Shown: positions 23,881-34,654 of the stretch, piece after piece | How positions within the stretch are numbered: position 1 is the stretch's first letter | Layout of the letters: every line of letters starts with the position of its first letter | Assembly (NCBI GenBank): GCA_040437565.1 | Contig: JBDOQK010000009.1 | Location: forward strand, 434,001 to 498,000 | Source: Albugo candida | Taxonomy: Eukaryota; Oomycota; Peronosporomycetes; Albuginales | Length of the DNA: 64,000 nt | Reading direction: 5' to 3' | Program-made: the position numbers and the translations under genes | Notes under the pieces: model-generated | Told to the model about the DNA's origin: nothing | The model's input: the letters and a program-made list of their open reading frames with translations, nothing else | Database searches by the model: none

Positions 23881-24864
23881 TAGAGCTCACGCGGGTTGCG
23901 TTCGCTGCCAAGTCGGCTTCGTGGAGGGAAATCACGAATTAGCAATCAATGAATTCGCGCGCAAGCGCTTTATCTCTATCGTCGAAATAGAGATTTACCT
24001 GTCGAGTATTCTATCGATCTAGATAATCCTGAAATCCGTGTTCTTGTGGCTATTTTGGTGACATAAAAGGGCCATGCTCTCATCTCTATACGGTCCTATG
24101 ATCCGTCAACAAGCTCTCCCTTCTCAAGACTTTCTGCGATACGTCATGGACCAAGGAGGTGTAACAGCGTGCTTACGCCCCCTGATGGAGAGGAATAATT
24201 GCGTGACCGTATGTGAAACTGACGCGTTAAGAAAGGCAAAGCGAATTAAGTCTTAAGTTACATCAAAAGCTTTGAAGAAGAAGCGCATCAACAGGTGCAC
24301 TATTTCCCAAAAAACAAGAGTAAAAGAAGCTGTTATCGTGAGTGGTGGTAAAGGCCGAAGTACGTATATATCTCTGTTTGACCTGCTTGTCTATTATATT
24401 CACTCCATCTTCGGTTGGATTCACTACCTTCGAAGTCACGTGACCAAGGTTTTGGTCACGTCTACGTGATTAATTTTCAAGTTCGACGGATGCAAACGAC
24501 TTGTTCTCCATTTCGCAATTCCAATCGAGAATCTTTTTCCCTCTCTGCGAATTACCTACCACCAACTTTGATTATATATATCGTGAGAATGGTACTGTGA
24601 AGAGAGCGCTCATGCTAGGAAGACAGTCAACAGAGAAGCAAATGGTAATCAACGCCACGCTGTCTGTCTCAGATACAACGCATGCAACTGAATTTTCTTC
24701 GACATCGAGATTGGAGGCTCTTTTCCGCCGAACGACAACGGCATCCATGGAAATGCTACCATTCCCGCAATAATAGAACGTCTGATGAGTGGCAAATGCC
24801 ACACCTTTCTGCTCATCTGGTGCGATGAATTATCCAGGTATGTTCCCTCCCCAAGAGGCCGAAT

Positions 24865-25686
24865 ATGATAGCTGATAAGAGTTGCTTTCCGCAGCACAGA
24901 AATAGGCTCTTGGCTAGGGATAAGAAGTGGCTATCAAACGTTCGGTTACCGGAAGAAAAATGCATACTTGAAATGTCATTGTGGTGGCGCACACCTGTTC
25001 AATTATCAGAACGAAAGCGACAGAGAACATGTCGGAGCACTGAATTCCCTTTTCTCTCTAGGCGAATTATTCCAATAAAAACGTGAATGGGAAGTTGAAC
25101 ACAATACTTCGCGAGCACAATAACAAATGCTCTCTTCATCCATCCGGGCATTCATCCCATAGATATCTCACCAAAGAACAGGCGGAAAAACCTATGAAAA
25201 TGACAAATGCGGGTCTCAAACCGACTGTTATTTTTTATAACGCTAGAGATGACCAAAAAAAAACATCTTTAAAATTCTGCGCAGTTTTCAGAACGCACGA
25301 GTCAACGTTCAAAGCAACCAACTCGCGGGGAAAACTTTTTTTTTAAGCAAATGAAGGCGGTAACATCACTGGATTATTTTTTGCGCATCCGAACAGCGTG
25401 AAGCTTGCGAGCCGATACAATCATGTTGTTTTGATGGACGGCAGGTATAAAACAAACCGTTACTGAGTCCCGCTTCTTCACATCATCGGAATGACCGCGC
25501 TCAATACGACGTTCACATTAGCTTCCTGCTTCCGGTCGGGAAGAAAGTGGAGAATTATGCGTGGGCAATGTCGAAACTGCCAACAGTGTGAAAAAATGAA
25601 TCTGCGGCGAAGTAATCTTCACGGACCCGGAACTGGCCCTTATGGCGGCCATCGCACAAATTTCCCGTCGTCCTCGAATCTGCTCT
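24865..25686 (+). pseudogene. Mutator-like (MULE) transposase, broken and cut by a gap
   Basis: The N-terminal DNA-binding part is recognisable from HNNKCSLHPSGHSSHRYLT (25083-25346), the usual HN..L.PS.HP.HR signature ahead of a MULE transposase. The catalytic core follows: FFAHPNSVKLASRYNHVVLM then DGRYKTNRY, LLHIIGMTALNTTFTLA, ENYAWAMSKLP, and FTDPELALMAAIAQ. The D of LMDGRYKTN and the D of FTDPELALM correspond to the first two residues of the DDE triad. The third lies beyond 25686, in the gap at 25687-25786 or lost. The frame is interrupted by several stops and shifts: after RIIPIKT near 25084, near 25346, after KTNRY, after SKLPTV, and a shift near the final IAQ. It is therefore inactive. 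The gap flanks are not duplicates, so the C-terminal half may be missing from the assembly. Confidence 0.85.
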
Positions 25687-25960
25687 NNNNNNNNNNNNNN
25701 NNNNNNNNNNNNNNNNNNNNNNNNNNNNNNNNNNNNNNNNNNNNNNNNNNNNNNNNNNNNNNNNNNNNNNNNNNNNNNNNNNNNNNGAACTTTTGCTGTA
25801 TGAGTCATATTGTTGAATTTCTGTTATATAAATCGTATTAACTTTTGGGGAATCGTCATTCAGCATTCACGTTTTCTGTAACCAGCACTCAGCCTCCATA
25901 AATTAATGGCCTCTGATTGGTTTAAACAAATATGACAGGTTAAATAAAAATAATTTTTAC

Positions 25961-26674
25961 GGGAATCATTATTCAGCCCACACCCTTCATAAATTGATAA
26001 TATCGTGACGTCTGAATAAAATCAATAAACATAAAACAATAAACTCTAAAAACACAACGGTTTCTGCAAATTTTGTACTACCTTATCGAAGTCTGTATCT
26101 AAATCTACTGCTGCAAGTGTTGCTGCTACTGCTGCTGCTACTGTAGCTTCTTGACGGCATGTTCTGCCATTGTGACCTGTCTTTTGGTATTTTCGATATC
26201 TTCGGCGATGCACGGGTTCATCCAAAGCAGCGCTAACATGCTCAAACTTCGATGGAAGTCGCTGCGTTGAGCTCGATGGCCTACCAAGCATGCACACTTG
26301 CACAGGATCGCGAATTTCTGTCTCTGGGACTGCCAAGAAATAGTCTAGTAGCCCACGCTTACGATAATTGGAAGCATTCTCATAATCATCAGTAATCCTC
26401 ATCAATGCAATGCTTTCTTAATTCTAATCGGCATGTTACCAGCCACCAATGCTGATCAGAACCATCAACAGACAGTGGCATTACTTGTGACGAAAAGCAT
26501 GGGCGCAAGGATAGCCAATTATAGATGTCAACAAGCCCACAAGTAAATTGGAGTTGCAGGAGATTACAGGGTGATCTATATACTTGGTATTCATTTCGAT
26601 GCATTTATTTCAGACCAATCAGAGGCCACACTTTCTATTAATTTATGAAAGGTGGGGGCTGGAGAACAATTTCC
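25961..26674. mobile_element. nested MULE-type element carrying a transposase C-terminal remnant
   Basis: The left terminus GGGAATCATTATTCAGCC (25961) pairs with the reverse complement of the right end (26674), GGAAATTGTTCTCCAGCC. Both are followed by a CACC..TTCATAAATT stretch. I could not find a matching 9-mer outside it, so the target duplication is decayed or my ends are off by a few bases. On the minus strand at 26046-26405, an open frame carries YRKYQKTGHNGRTCRQEA, a degenerate zinc knuckle of the kind that closes MULE transposases (CxxC...GHN..TC, here missing cysteines). The plus strand has GCT/ACT-rich triplets near 26110-26150 coding an alanine run in that frame. Confidence 0.65.
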
Positions 26675-26692
26675 GTAACATAATTTTATTTA

Positions 26693-27230
26693 GGAAACCG
26701 TTAAAATCCCCTCAATTAGATATGGTAGGCTAATTTTATGCTTCCATAGTGCTAACGTACGCCTAGGCAAGGGGCAATACGATAATATGAACCAACAGCC
26801 CGCTCCTTTTCGACGTCAACTTCAGTTCGCGTTCGCCTTTGTTGGTTTCTGATCATTCGTTTTATACTATTTTATACTTCACGTTTTTTTCATAACACAA
26901 AAATATATTATTTTGTAGACTGAGTCCTGTGGGTTCTGTTGTTGCACTTTTACATCTTCGTGCATTGTGTCCTATCCTCCTGTACGGCCAAATCTTCTTT
27001 GCATGGGTGCATCCAGGGCTTCTGCAAAGAGCTAAATTCCGACGAATTCTTTGCGTCAATGATGCAGATGGTTGATTCCTTCGGGTCGATCCAGATGACC
27101 TTCCACGCAGTTGCAGAGATACTGGTTCAACTTGCAGTAGCTGAAGTAGCTTATACTTGGCCAATCGTATTAAACTGAGGAACATAAAACTAGCCGATCA
27201 TATCAAACTGAGGGGATTTTAACGCTTCCG
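26693..27230. mobile_element. nested MULE-type element, 538 bp, near-perfect 9-bp target duplication
   Basis: The left end GGAAACCGTTAAAATCCCC (26693) matches the reverse complement of the right end, CGGAAGCGTTAAAATCCCC (27230). Similarity continues through TAGGCTAATTTTATG / CGGCTAGTTTTATG, about 45 bp in all. The flanks are TTTTATTTA (26684-26692) and TTTGATTTA (27231-27239), 8 of 9 identical. On the minus strand, 26862-27185 encodes GRSSGSTRRN and, further on, WPYRRIGHNARRCKSA. This is a second degenerate MULE-type zinc knuckle, so this element too keeps only the end of a transposase frame. Confidence 0.75.
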
Positions 27231-27347
27231 TTTGATTTATTCTGTTATACTTAATATAACCAATCAGAGTCCACTAACCTATTATTCAGGAGGCTGAGTG
27301 ATGATTACAGAAAAAGTGAGTGCTGAATAACGATTCCCTAACTTTTG

Positions 27348-29437
27348 GTACATCAACCATATCTTCAAACTTTTGGTATATAAATAATATCTCAAAAAAA
27401 ATGGTATAAAATTCGATGTCTCCTTTTTATATAGCCTAGGCAACTAGAAAAGTCAGTTAGTCTAATTCTAATAATATAGACACCTTTAACTGATTTGAGA
27501 CCTCGCTGATGAAAAAGAAGTATGCTTTTCATCCAATCATTACAATTACACACAGTAACCGATTCGGATTGATGAATATCGTATCACACTAATCTAACGT
27601 AATATTGGGAACTGGACACATCAATTCTAGAGCTTTGAAGGACGGGAGTTTGATCCACCCAATTCGCCAGATCCGATGCTGTCACGTTGGTGCGCTCACA
27701 TGAACGAGGCTTGTCCGGAACCCTTGAAGAACCTTCACTGATTCAGCAGGATCATCCTTCTATGGCGTTGCAAAGCGACGCAATAATCTGAATTACACGT
27801 TCCGGCATTTTACTTGAAGATTGTATCACACCAAACGTGGCATGCTACACCAATAGTGTCTCGAATACAATTTAGTTGTTGGCACTCGACTTTCTCTACG
27901 TTTAATGGTATAAAACTCAATCTATTGCGTGTTGTGACGGAAGAGAATCATTGAATGAATAAGATGCAGTTTATGTGTGCATCGTGAAGAACTGCAAAGG
28001 TCTTATGATATTTGGACTCGATCATATCGTTGGTGTGGATGTCATGGCTGATTTACCTATCAGGTTCAGTCACAGAATAAGAAGTGGTGATTTAAAATCA
28101 TGAAGGCTACAAGATCAGTTTGGTGCCTCACGACAATATCATCATATGGGGTGTTCATCATCTGCAATGCAAGATAAGAGAATAGAGATTCAGGAAGTAG
28201 CTTTGAATAAGAGTTGCGTTCGAGGACTTACAAAAAGCTCAAGCTTAGTGAAAGATGGAAATTGATCGTTCCGAAATAATACCTACTCGAGTAGCGGAGC
28301 TTAAAATCGTAATCAAGAGCTCGAGGAGCGGACACTGGCTCGTGTATCTCAACAGGGCTATCTCTTTTTTTTGTAACGGTTCCATAAAATTGAGATTTTT
28401 TCGTTAGGAAACCGAGGTAAAACTTGCCACAAAGAGAACACCTCTGATTGGCTAGTCAGTGTAAACTAATATGATCGGTCGATATGCCGCTATACTACTC
28501 GTTCTAATGCACATAATTTACATTATACGATTTCTCGATTGAATAAACTCAGAATGAATAGAATAACACTGGCTCTAAATAAATTCATGTAAAGATCATT
28601 TCTTATCTTATTCGTAGAGAGATTTTCAATTAGTCGTTATGAGCATCTCCAAGATGTTATTTTTCTATTCAAGATAGCCCTGACATCGCACCAAACATAC
28701 TTCGCGACGAAGTACCATAAGAAAAGTGGTCGCTGATTGAAATCAGTAGCATTTCTTCACTTCAGTCTTCAAAGTCGCATTTGTAAACTTCCTATAGACA
28801 GAGGATGGAAAGGCCGTAGAGTCACCACACACGACTATTGTCCAAATTTCTCGACTTTCTATTAAAGCTGGACGATCACTTTTTCGATGCGCGTGTGGTA
28901 ATTCCAATCGACAACTTCCCGGGAAAGCGAGCCGTTGATATAATCCTCGACGTTTACCGGTCGTAGAGTGATGTGCAAGAAGCTCATGTCTCGCAAGTTT
29001 AGTGAGCTGTCTTAGCAGAATACCAAAGAACTGCTGCAACAGAGTCACTAAGCCAAAAGAAGTCATCTAGCAACAAATATTCAACATCGGATGAAGTTTG
29101 ATGTTTTTTTTTAAAAACGACCCGAATCGAAGGTGGGAGATTCATAATAAGGTCATGATCTCTTTTTACTTCAGAACGTTTCAAATTCATCAACACTAAT
29201 CGATTTTTGTTCGCGCATACACATTTTCGATTTGAGAACACTACATTGTATTGCTCTTTTATAATGTATGTTACGTAATACAGCCCCCCTATAGACGAAC
29301 AATATTAGTTTAGACCGATAAGCCCATCAGAAGTATACTTCCTGTGGTAATAGTCGGACCCATGTTAATATCCTTCGTAAAGTAATAATCCGAATGGAAC
29401 GAATTAAGTGACAGAAACTTTCCTAATATAATAGAAG
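27348..29437. other. unassigned repeat-like region
   Basis: No intact gene is seen. Around 28380-28480, a stretch with GGAAACCG and CTCTGATTGGCTAG resembles the ends of the neighbouring MULE-type elements and may be a solitary terminus. The overlapping minus-strand frames 28743-29066 and 28999-29241 have no recognisable motif. Confidence 0.35.
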
Positions 29438-30368
29438 GGGATTCCTCAACTCATCCTCGCTTTTCCCTAAACTCAACTCATCCAGTTTTTAGCCAATCAT
29501 ATTTCATCATTTTACTTTGTCATTTTTGATTGATTTGGATAATCAAACTTGATGCAGGACGCAACCTGCAACTCCAGGCATTTTTTCGTGTTGCTTGACA
29601 AATACTGCATCTGTGAAGGCAACGGTTTTGTGGATTAGAAATCCGAATTTCATTTTCTGCCTGGACATATTCAAAGCTGAAGAATCTATTTGTGTTGAAT
29701 GATTGCGTGAACCTGATGACCTGCCTCTTCCCCTGATTGGCGGAGGAAGTTCACATGGTGTGCCCACGGTATGCTAATGTACACCGGCCCAAGTGGTTCT
29801 TAGTAATACACTGTTGTTATTACGGGCTAATTGATACTGTTTGAGGGCTATATCCAATGCATGCTTTGATATCTCTCGTCGAACTGCATGCCACATTGGA
29901 TTTCCAAATGATATTGTGTCCACGAAGATGGATTGAATTGCATTGGTATTCTAAATTTTGTTGAATTGATTTGCACATGAAAGGCTGATCCTATTGTAAA
30001 CAGACAGCAAATCTCGTGAATTTTTAATGATGTATTTGTCTAATGTTGCATGCATCCCTTCTAACAGGTGCTAACACTGTTGAAAACCGCACAAAAGGTC
30101 GCACACAAAGCCTTATTGTTCAAAAGGTATATTGGGAACTCCTCGGCGACTATTTTATTTCTTTTTACTACCTTTCACTGCCTACGACTCTTCACAAGAT
30201 GGTGATCTTCCACCAGTGGAGATCTTCAACTCATTGTTGCTTTATTCAGTATAGATCCGGTTGGCTAAAAATATCAAATATGATTGGCTGAAATGATGAA
30301 ATACGATTGGCTAAGAAATGGATGGTGTGAGTTTGAGAAAAAGCAAGGATGAGTTGAGGTTTTTTCCC
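29438..30368. mobile_element. MULE-type element, 931 bp, about 75-bp terminal inverted repeats
   Basis: The left end GGGATTCCTCAACTCATCC (29438) pairs with the reverse complement of the right end, GGGAAAAAACCTCAACTCATCC (30368). Similarity runs on to TTAGCCAATC(A/G)TATTTCATCATT. The flanks are TAATAGAAG (29429-29437) and TAATAAAAA (30369-30377), 7 of 9 identical. The minus strand at 29543-29767 encodes PPPIRGRGRSSGSRNHSTQ, a basic GRGRSSGS stretch reminiscent of the region before the zinc knuckle in MULE transposases. A second member of this family, sharing about 200 bp of interior, lies at 41007-42523. The right end is only 127 bp upstream of the secreted-protein start at 30496. Confidence 0.75.
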
Positions 30369-30495
30369 TAATAAAAATGTGAGGTCGTCCAGCTGCAAAC
30401 GGGGTGAAGATAATATACGGCGCATCGCCTTCTTTTATGTTCGAAGCCCTATCAACCACATAACTTCAATTCGATCTCTCTCATCGTAAATTTTC

Positions 30496-31299
30496 TTGCT
30501 CCAGGAAATGTTTTTTTCAAGAATGTACACTAGCGGGAGTCATTTCTACCTGCTTTTTCAGGTGATATGCTACATCGTACCGACCTCAGCGGGTGACTGC
30601 GACATACCTCCAAATGGTTACATATGTGAAGATGAAAAGTCAGGAGAACTTGTTTCCGCAATTTCGATTGGCGGTGTGACCAGGAGAATGAAGTGCGATA
30701 CCTGGAGCAATGAGGATACTAAAATGATACCGATTTCTGTAATGATTGATCTCGAGCCCACCGGCATCGGGGAATGGTGTGATGACTTTCTCTATGTATT
30801 CAAAGACGGAGAAATCTACATCTCACGGCGTATCAGATTGCCTAGAAACGATGACCGTCCAGAAATAAACGAGCAGGAAGTCAGCTATTTGTCATCATAT
30901 CCAAATCAAGGAATCGCTACATGGAGGATTAATATCTCGAGGACTGGTCGTGCGGGTATCTATTTTCCACGTTGGCCTCAAAGACGTGGTCACCTTGTAG
31001 AATCTTCACCTGCACAGGTTGAATTTCACACGGCGGATAAAGTGTATGCACCTCGTCCCTTCAAAGAATACATAGATTCGCCGGACATACCCTTTAAACT
31101 ACATCTGAGTGGTCGGGGAAATGTGGTATTAACAATTAAGCCCTCAGAAGTAGAGGAATTCAATACCAATACCAATTGGGACTTTGGGTACGAGCAGTTA
31201 CAGCTATATGGATTCCAATTTATCAAAACTGGAGGTGAATTAAGAATAAGGGTGGGGATAAAAAAAACCTATGAAGAGCCTCCAGTGAGCGTAGCGTAA
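30496..31299 (+). CDS. secreted protein of unknown function, candidate effector
   Basis: This is an intronless frame of 267 residues. Met1, Met5 and Met10 are possible starts; starting at Met10 gives the neatest signal peptide (hydrophobic HFYLLFQVICYIVPTSAG, residues 16-33, cleavage before D34). The mature part has four cysteines (35, 44, 66 and one in GEWCDDF), enough for two disulphides. It is rich in beta-prone stretches such as ATWRINISRTGRAGIYFPRW and FKLHLSGRGNVVLTIKPSEV, and ends in GIKKTYEEPPVSVA. I do not recognise the family and see no RxLR, CHxC or CX2CX5G motif. A decayed relative lies at 47460-47670 and shares the C-terminal sequence and some 3' flank, so it belongs to at least a small family. 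Its promoter abuts a MULE-type element. Confidence 0.7.
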   Translation: MLQEMFFSRMYTSGSHFYLLFQVICYIVPTSAGDCDIPPNGYICEDEKSGELVSAISIGGVTRRMKCDTWSNEDTKMIPISVMIDLEPTGIGEWCDDFLYVFKDGEIYISRRIRLPRNDDRPEINEQEVSYLSSYPNQGIATWRINISRTGRAGIYFPRWPQRRGHLVESSPAQVEFHTADKVYAPRPFKEYIDSPDIPFKLHLSGRGNVVLTIKPSEVEEFNTNTNWDFGYEQLQLYGFQFIKTGGELRIRVGIKKTYEEPPVSVA

Positions 31300-32542
31300 G
31301 AATGATTCTAAGCCATCTACGGATGATCCGCTACAGTATAGATAGCACTTCAATATTAAAGTAGTCAAACTGATAATCAAATGAAGAAATTTTTCCAGCA
31401 ACTTCGCTTTCCATTTTCTGTTTGCTAGCGTTTCTTTTGTATTCTATGATTGAGGAGCAGTGCATGCTACCTGCTCTGCGTTCTTTGTGCCGAATCACAA
31501 AATCACTAGATCTATACTCACCCTAAATGCGAGAAAAAAAAACCGACCAGGCTTATTCACAATAGCATATTATGATGGTATTCTACTTCATAGATTTATC
31601 AAGCAATCCTCTCAACATAACCCCAATACGACGCGGAATACCTTCTTATGTCTTGCAATTCATTTTCACCCATTTTCCCATCTTTCTGCCTTTCACTGGA
31701 TCATATAACTTGGTATATTTTTTCCAAGTTGAAGTGTCCCGTAGTCCGCTAAAGATTCCATTTTCATGGCTATCTACAGGTAGTCAATTCTGCTATATCA
31801 TTTCGTTACTTCTCAATTGTGTAGCTTACACACGATTAGAAATGCTGTCAGTCAGAAGAATAACGTGTATAATGTGTAACGCGTCAACAGCAACAGCAAT
31901 CGCAGTGGGCTGGCCCAAATCTCGACCACGGCAAAAAAAACGAAGGGAATGAGCCGACGTGAAATCCTCGCAATAGCTGTTCTCGTTCCATGCAAACTTT
32001 TTTCATTAATGAGGCCTTGAATTGTGAAGCCCGCTGGAGGGCGTCAGCTTTGCTAATTGAAAATAGTTGCGGTAGAACCAAGCTGAACTGTGCTTGCAAA
32101 CAAGATCGGATATTTTTCGCTTTTATGATCACAGAAAATCAAATCGACAATTTCAATGAAACGACCTTCACTACATCCTGTCTTGGTGACAGAACATATC
32201 CATATAGTCTGCCGCCAGGATAAAATTCTTTGTCTCTCTCGAAAGCGCTAGAATCTCATCAAGCACGACTGGCAAATTAGATTCAAAAATTTGCTCCTTT
32301 ACCGGCTAAGCTAACGCACCACAGGCAAGATATTGCTTAGCGAAAAAAGTATGTTGAATCAGCTTTACATCCTGTACTGACTCAAACTCGTTACCAGCAA
32401 CTTTCACCAAAGCAAAATGTTTTCGCATATTCTCCCTCCAGTGCGTTTTTGGTTTCATCGAATGCTCAAGTCGTACTGGATCATGTCGCTCGCGCCAAAA
32501 GACTTACAATTCGTAAAATGTTATCACTTCGGCTTCTGAATT
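31300..32542. other. intergenic; possible decayed coding segment on the minus strand
   Basis: From 31300 to about 31480 the 3' flank of the secreted gene resembles 47671-47850. On the minus strand, about 32500 down to 32290, an 80-odd-codon frame without stops contains HDPVRLEHSMKPKTHW, VKVAGNEFESVQDVKLIQ and FFAKQYLACGALA. After one stop the same frame continues FESNLPVVLDEILALSRE. It reads like real protein but I cannot name it, and no start or splice pattern is evident. Confidence 0.3.
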
Positions 32543-34374
32543 AATTTCATGTTTTCATTGTTTTGCAGAAATTCCTTCGACTGGTTAAATCATCTATTTG
32601 GAATATCTTGGTAGAACCGTTCTCACATTCCATGTTTGAAGCTCGCAGTCAATTAAATTTCTGTGATGCACAGGGTAGTTCATGTCGAAAAACGCGTACG
32701 GTTCAGCAATCAAGCTTGTCACTGTTCATCGAGCACGTAGCAACGCTCGAGTGATATTATTTGGGATTATGGAACTTTTCAAAACATATAGTTCACTTCA
32801 GAATTTTTGGATGAATTACTTGTGAGCAGTGATCAATGTCTTCTTCAAGAGGTCGGCCTTCCATGCATGTCAAACGTGCATCAAGAACGAGAAGACGAAA
32901 GCAAACTAAACCGAACGCTCATCAATTATAGCAAGTGCGCCCAGCCGGTAACAACGTATTCGGATGCTGAATTTGCTCAGGATTGCTTGGTGTATTGTGT
33001 CTTGGGCAAGTTGACCTTCTGTATGGACATTCATTCATGAATCTTGCATTGGAGAAGAAAATTAGATAATGGCAGACGATGTGCAAGGAAATAGAGGCAG
33101 TTTAAGCATGCATTAGGAGCCCTTTCAATGTTTGGAAGTCGTTCGCCTTATCTCTATCGATATTGTGAATGTCACGGTTGGATTACATATCGCATTCAAC
33201 CATAGAAGGCAAGTACGCTCAAGAAATCATTAAGGTTGCAAAGTCAGTATAATGCCTCAAGGCAGTATCATTGTACGGTGTTCTTTATATGAACTCGAAT
33301 GAAATGGAAATAGGCCCCAACAGGTAGCAAATGAGAAAGTTATGGTCGAAAGCTCACAGCAATCTCAAGCATCAACAAAGAGTGTAGCTAACGTTATAGG
33401 ACTATTTTNNNNNNNNNNNNNNNNNNNNNNNNNNNNNNNNNNNNNNNNNNNNNNNNNNNNNNNNNNNNNNNNNNNNNNNNNNNNNNNNNNNNNNNNNNNN
33501 NNNNNNNNAATTTCATGTTTTCATTGTTTTGCAGAAATTCCTTCGACTGGTTAAATCATCTATTTGGAATATCTTGGTAGAACCGTTCTCACATTCCATG
33601 TTTGAAGCTCGCAGTCAATTAAATTTCTGTGATGCACAGGGTAGTTCATGTCGAAAAACGCGTACGGTTCAGCAATCAAGCTTGTCACTGTTCATCGAGC
33701 ACGTAGCAACGCTCGAGTGATATTATTTGGGATTATGGAACTTTTCAAAACATATAGTTCACTTCAGAATTTTTGGATGAATTACTTGTGAGCAGTGATC
33801 AATGTCTTCTTCAAGAGGTCGGCCTTCCATGCATGTCAAACGTGCATCAAGAACGAGAAGACGAAAGCAAACTAAACCGAACGCTCATCAATTATAGCAA
33901 GTGCGCCCAGCCGGTAACAACGTATTCGGATGCTGAATTTGCTCAGGATTGCTTGGTGTATTGTGTCTTGGGCAAGTTGACCTTCTGTATGGACATTCAT
34001 TCATGAATCTTGCATTGGAGAAGAAAATTAGATAATGGCAGACGATGTGCAAGGAAATAGAGGCAGTTTAAGCATGCATTAGGAGCCCTTTCAATGTTTG
34101 GAAGTCGTTCGCCTTATCTCTATCGATATTGTGAATGTCACGGTTGGATTACATATCGCATTCAACCATAGAAGGCAAGTACGCTCAAGAAATCATTAAG
34201 GTTGCAAAGTCAGTATAATGCCTCAAGGCAGTATCATTGTACGGTGTTCTTTATATGAACTCGAATGAAATGGAAATAGGCCCCAACAGGTAGCAAATGA
34301 GAAAGTTATGGTCGAAAGCTCACAGCAATCTCAAGCATCAACAAAGAGTGTAGCTAACGTTATAGGACTATTTT
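32543..34374. repeat. 866-bp duplication flanking a gap (assembly overlap)
   Basis: Bases 32543-33408 recur as 33509-34374 around the Ns at 33409-33508. The content is degenerate. The frames 32563-32754 and 32807-33040 and their second copies show no confident domain. Confidence 0.9.
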
Positions 34375-34654
34375 TTTAAAATAGTAAGCGCCTTGAAAAT
34401 GTAGAAGTCCTATTGTTTATCCTTTCCCTAGAAAGAACTTTCGTTTCTACGCAACCAACAATTTCTTCCCCAATTCTACGTAATGCTCCTCAGTTAGCGC
34501 TGCTGCCATCCGAAGTGAACGGCCGATATAGTGTAATAATTGGCTCGCGGTATTTACTACTTCTAACACTGTTGCCCACCAAACTACTGAAGCTGGTACT
34601 CGTCTACCAAAAGATCGAGGAAACAAAGACTGACTTGTGTATATCAGAAGAGCA

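Larger units (their letters stand above)
22701..24864. other. unassigned region around the SINE
   Basis: Apart from the SINE, I see no supported feature. An open frame at 22738-22932 (plus) reads plausibly as protein (IRKFFEIDKDDEFIHEIFTG) but matches no family I recognise. 24074-24773 has short frames only. Confidence 0.4.
25848..27338. mobile_element. MULE-type inverted-repeat element with exact 9-bp target duplication, host to two nested elements
   Basis: The left end GGGAATCGTCATTCAGCA (from 25848) is matched in inverted orientation by the right end (to 27338), whose reverse complement begins GGGAATCGTTATTCAGCA. The similarity runs on for about 80 bp and includes CTCTGATTGGTT. Directly outside are identical 9-mers TAACTTTTG at 25839-25847 and 27339-27347. 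A 9-bp target duplication and long terminal inverted repeats are typical of Mutator-like elements. Most of the interior belongs to two inner elements (25961-26674 and 26693-27230). With those removed, only about 240 bp of the outer element remains, so it was a small non-autonomous MULE. Confidence 0.85.

Noticed and set aside
26105-26155. Functional triplet microsatellite
   Set aside because: The GCT/ACT run is short and imperfect and lies in a decayed transposon frame; no reason to treat it as special.
32807-33040. Copia RNase H fragment (YSDAEFAQD)
   Set aside because: A short resemblance only; the surrounding frame does not continue as RNase H.
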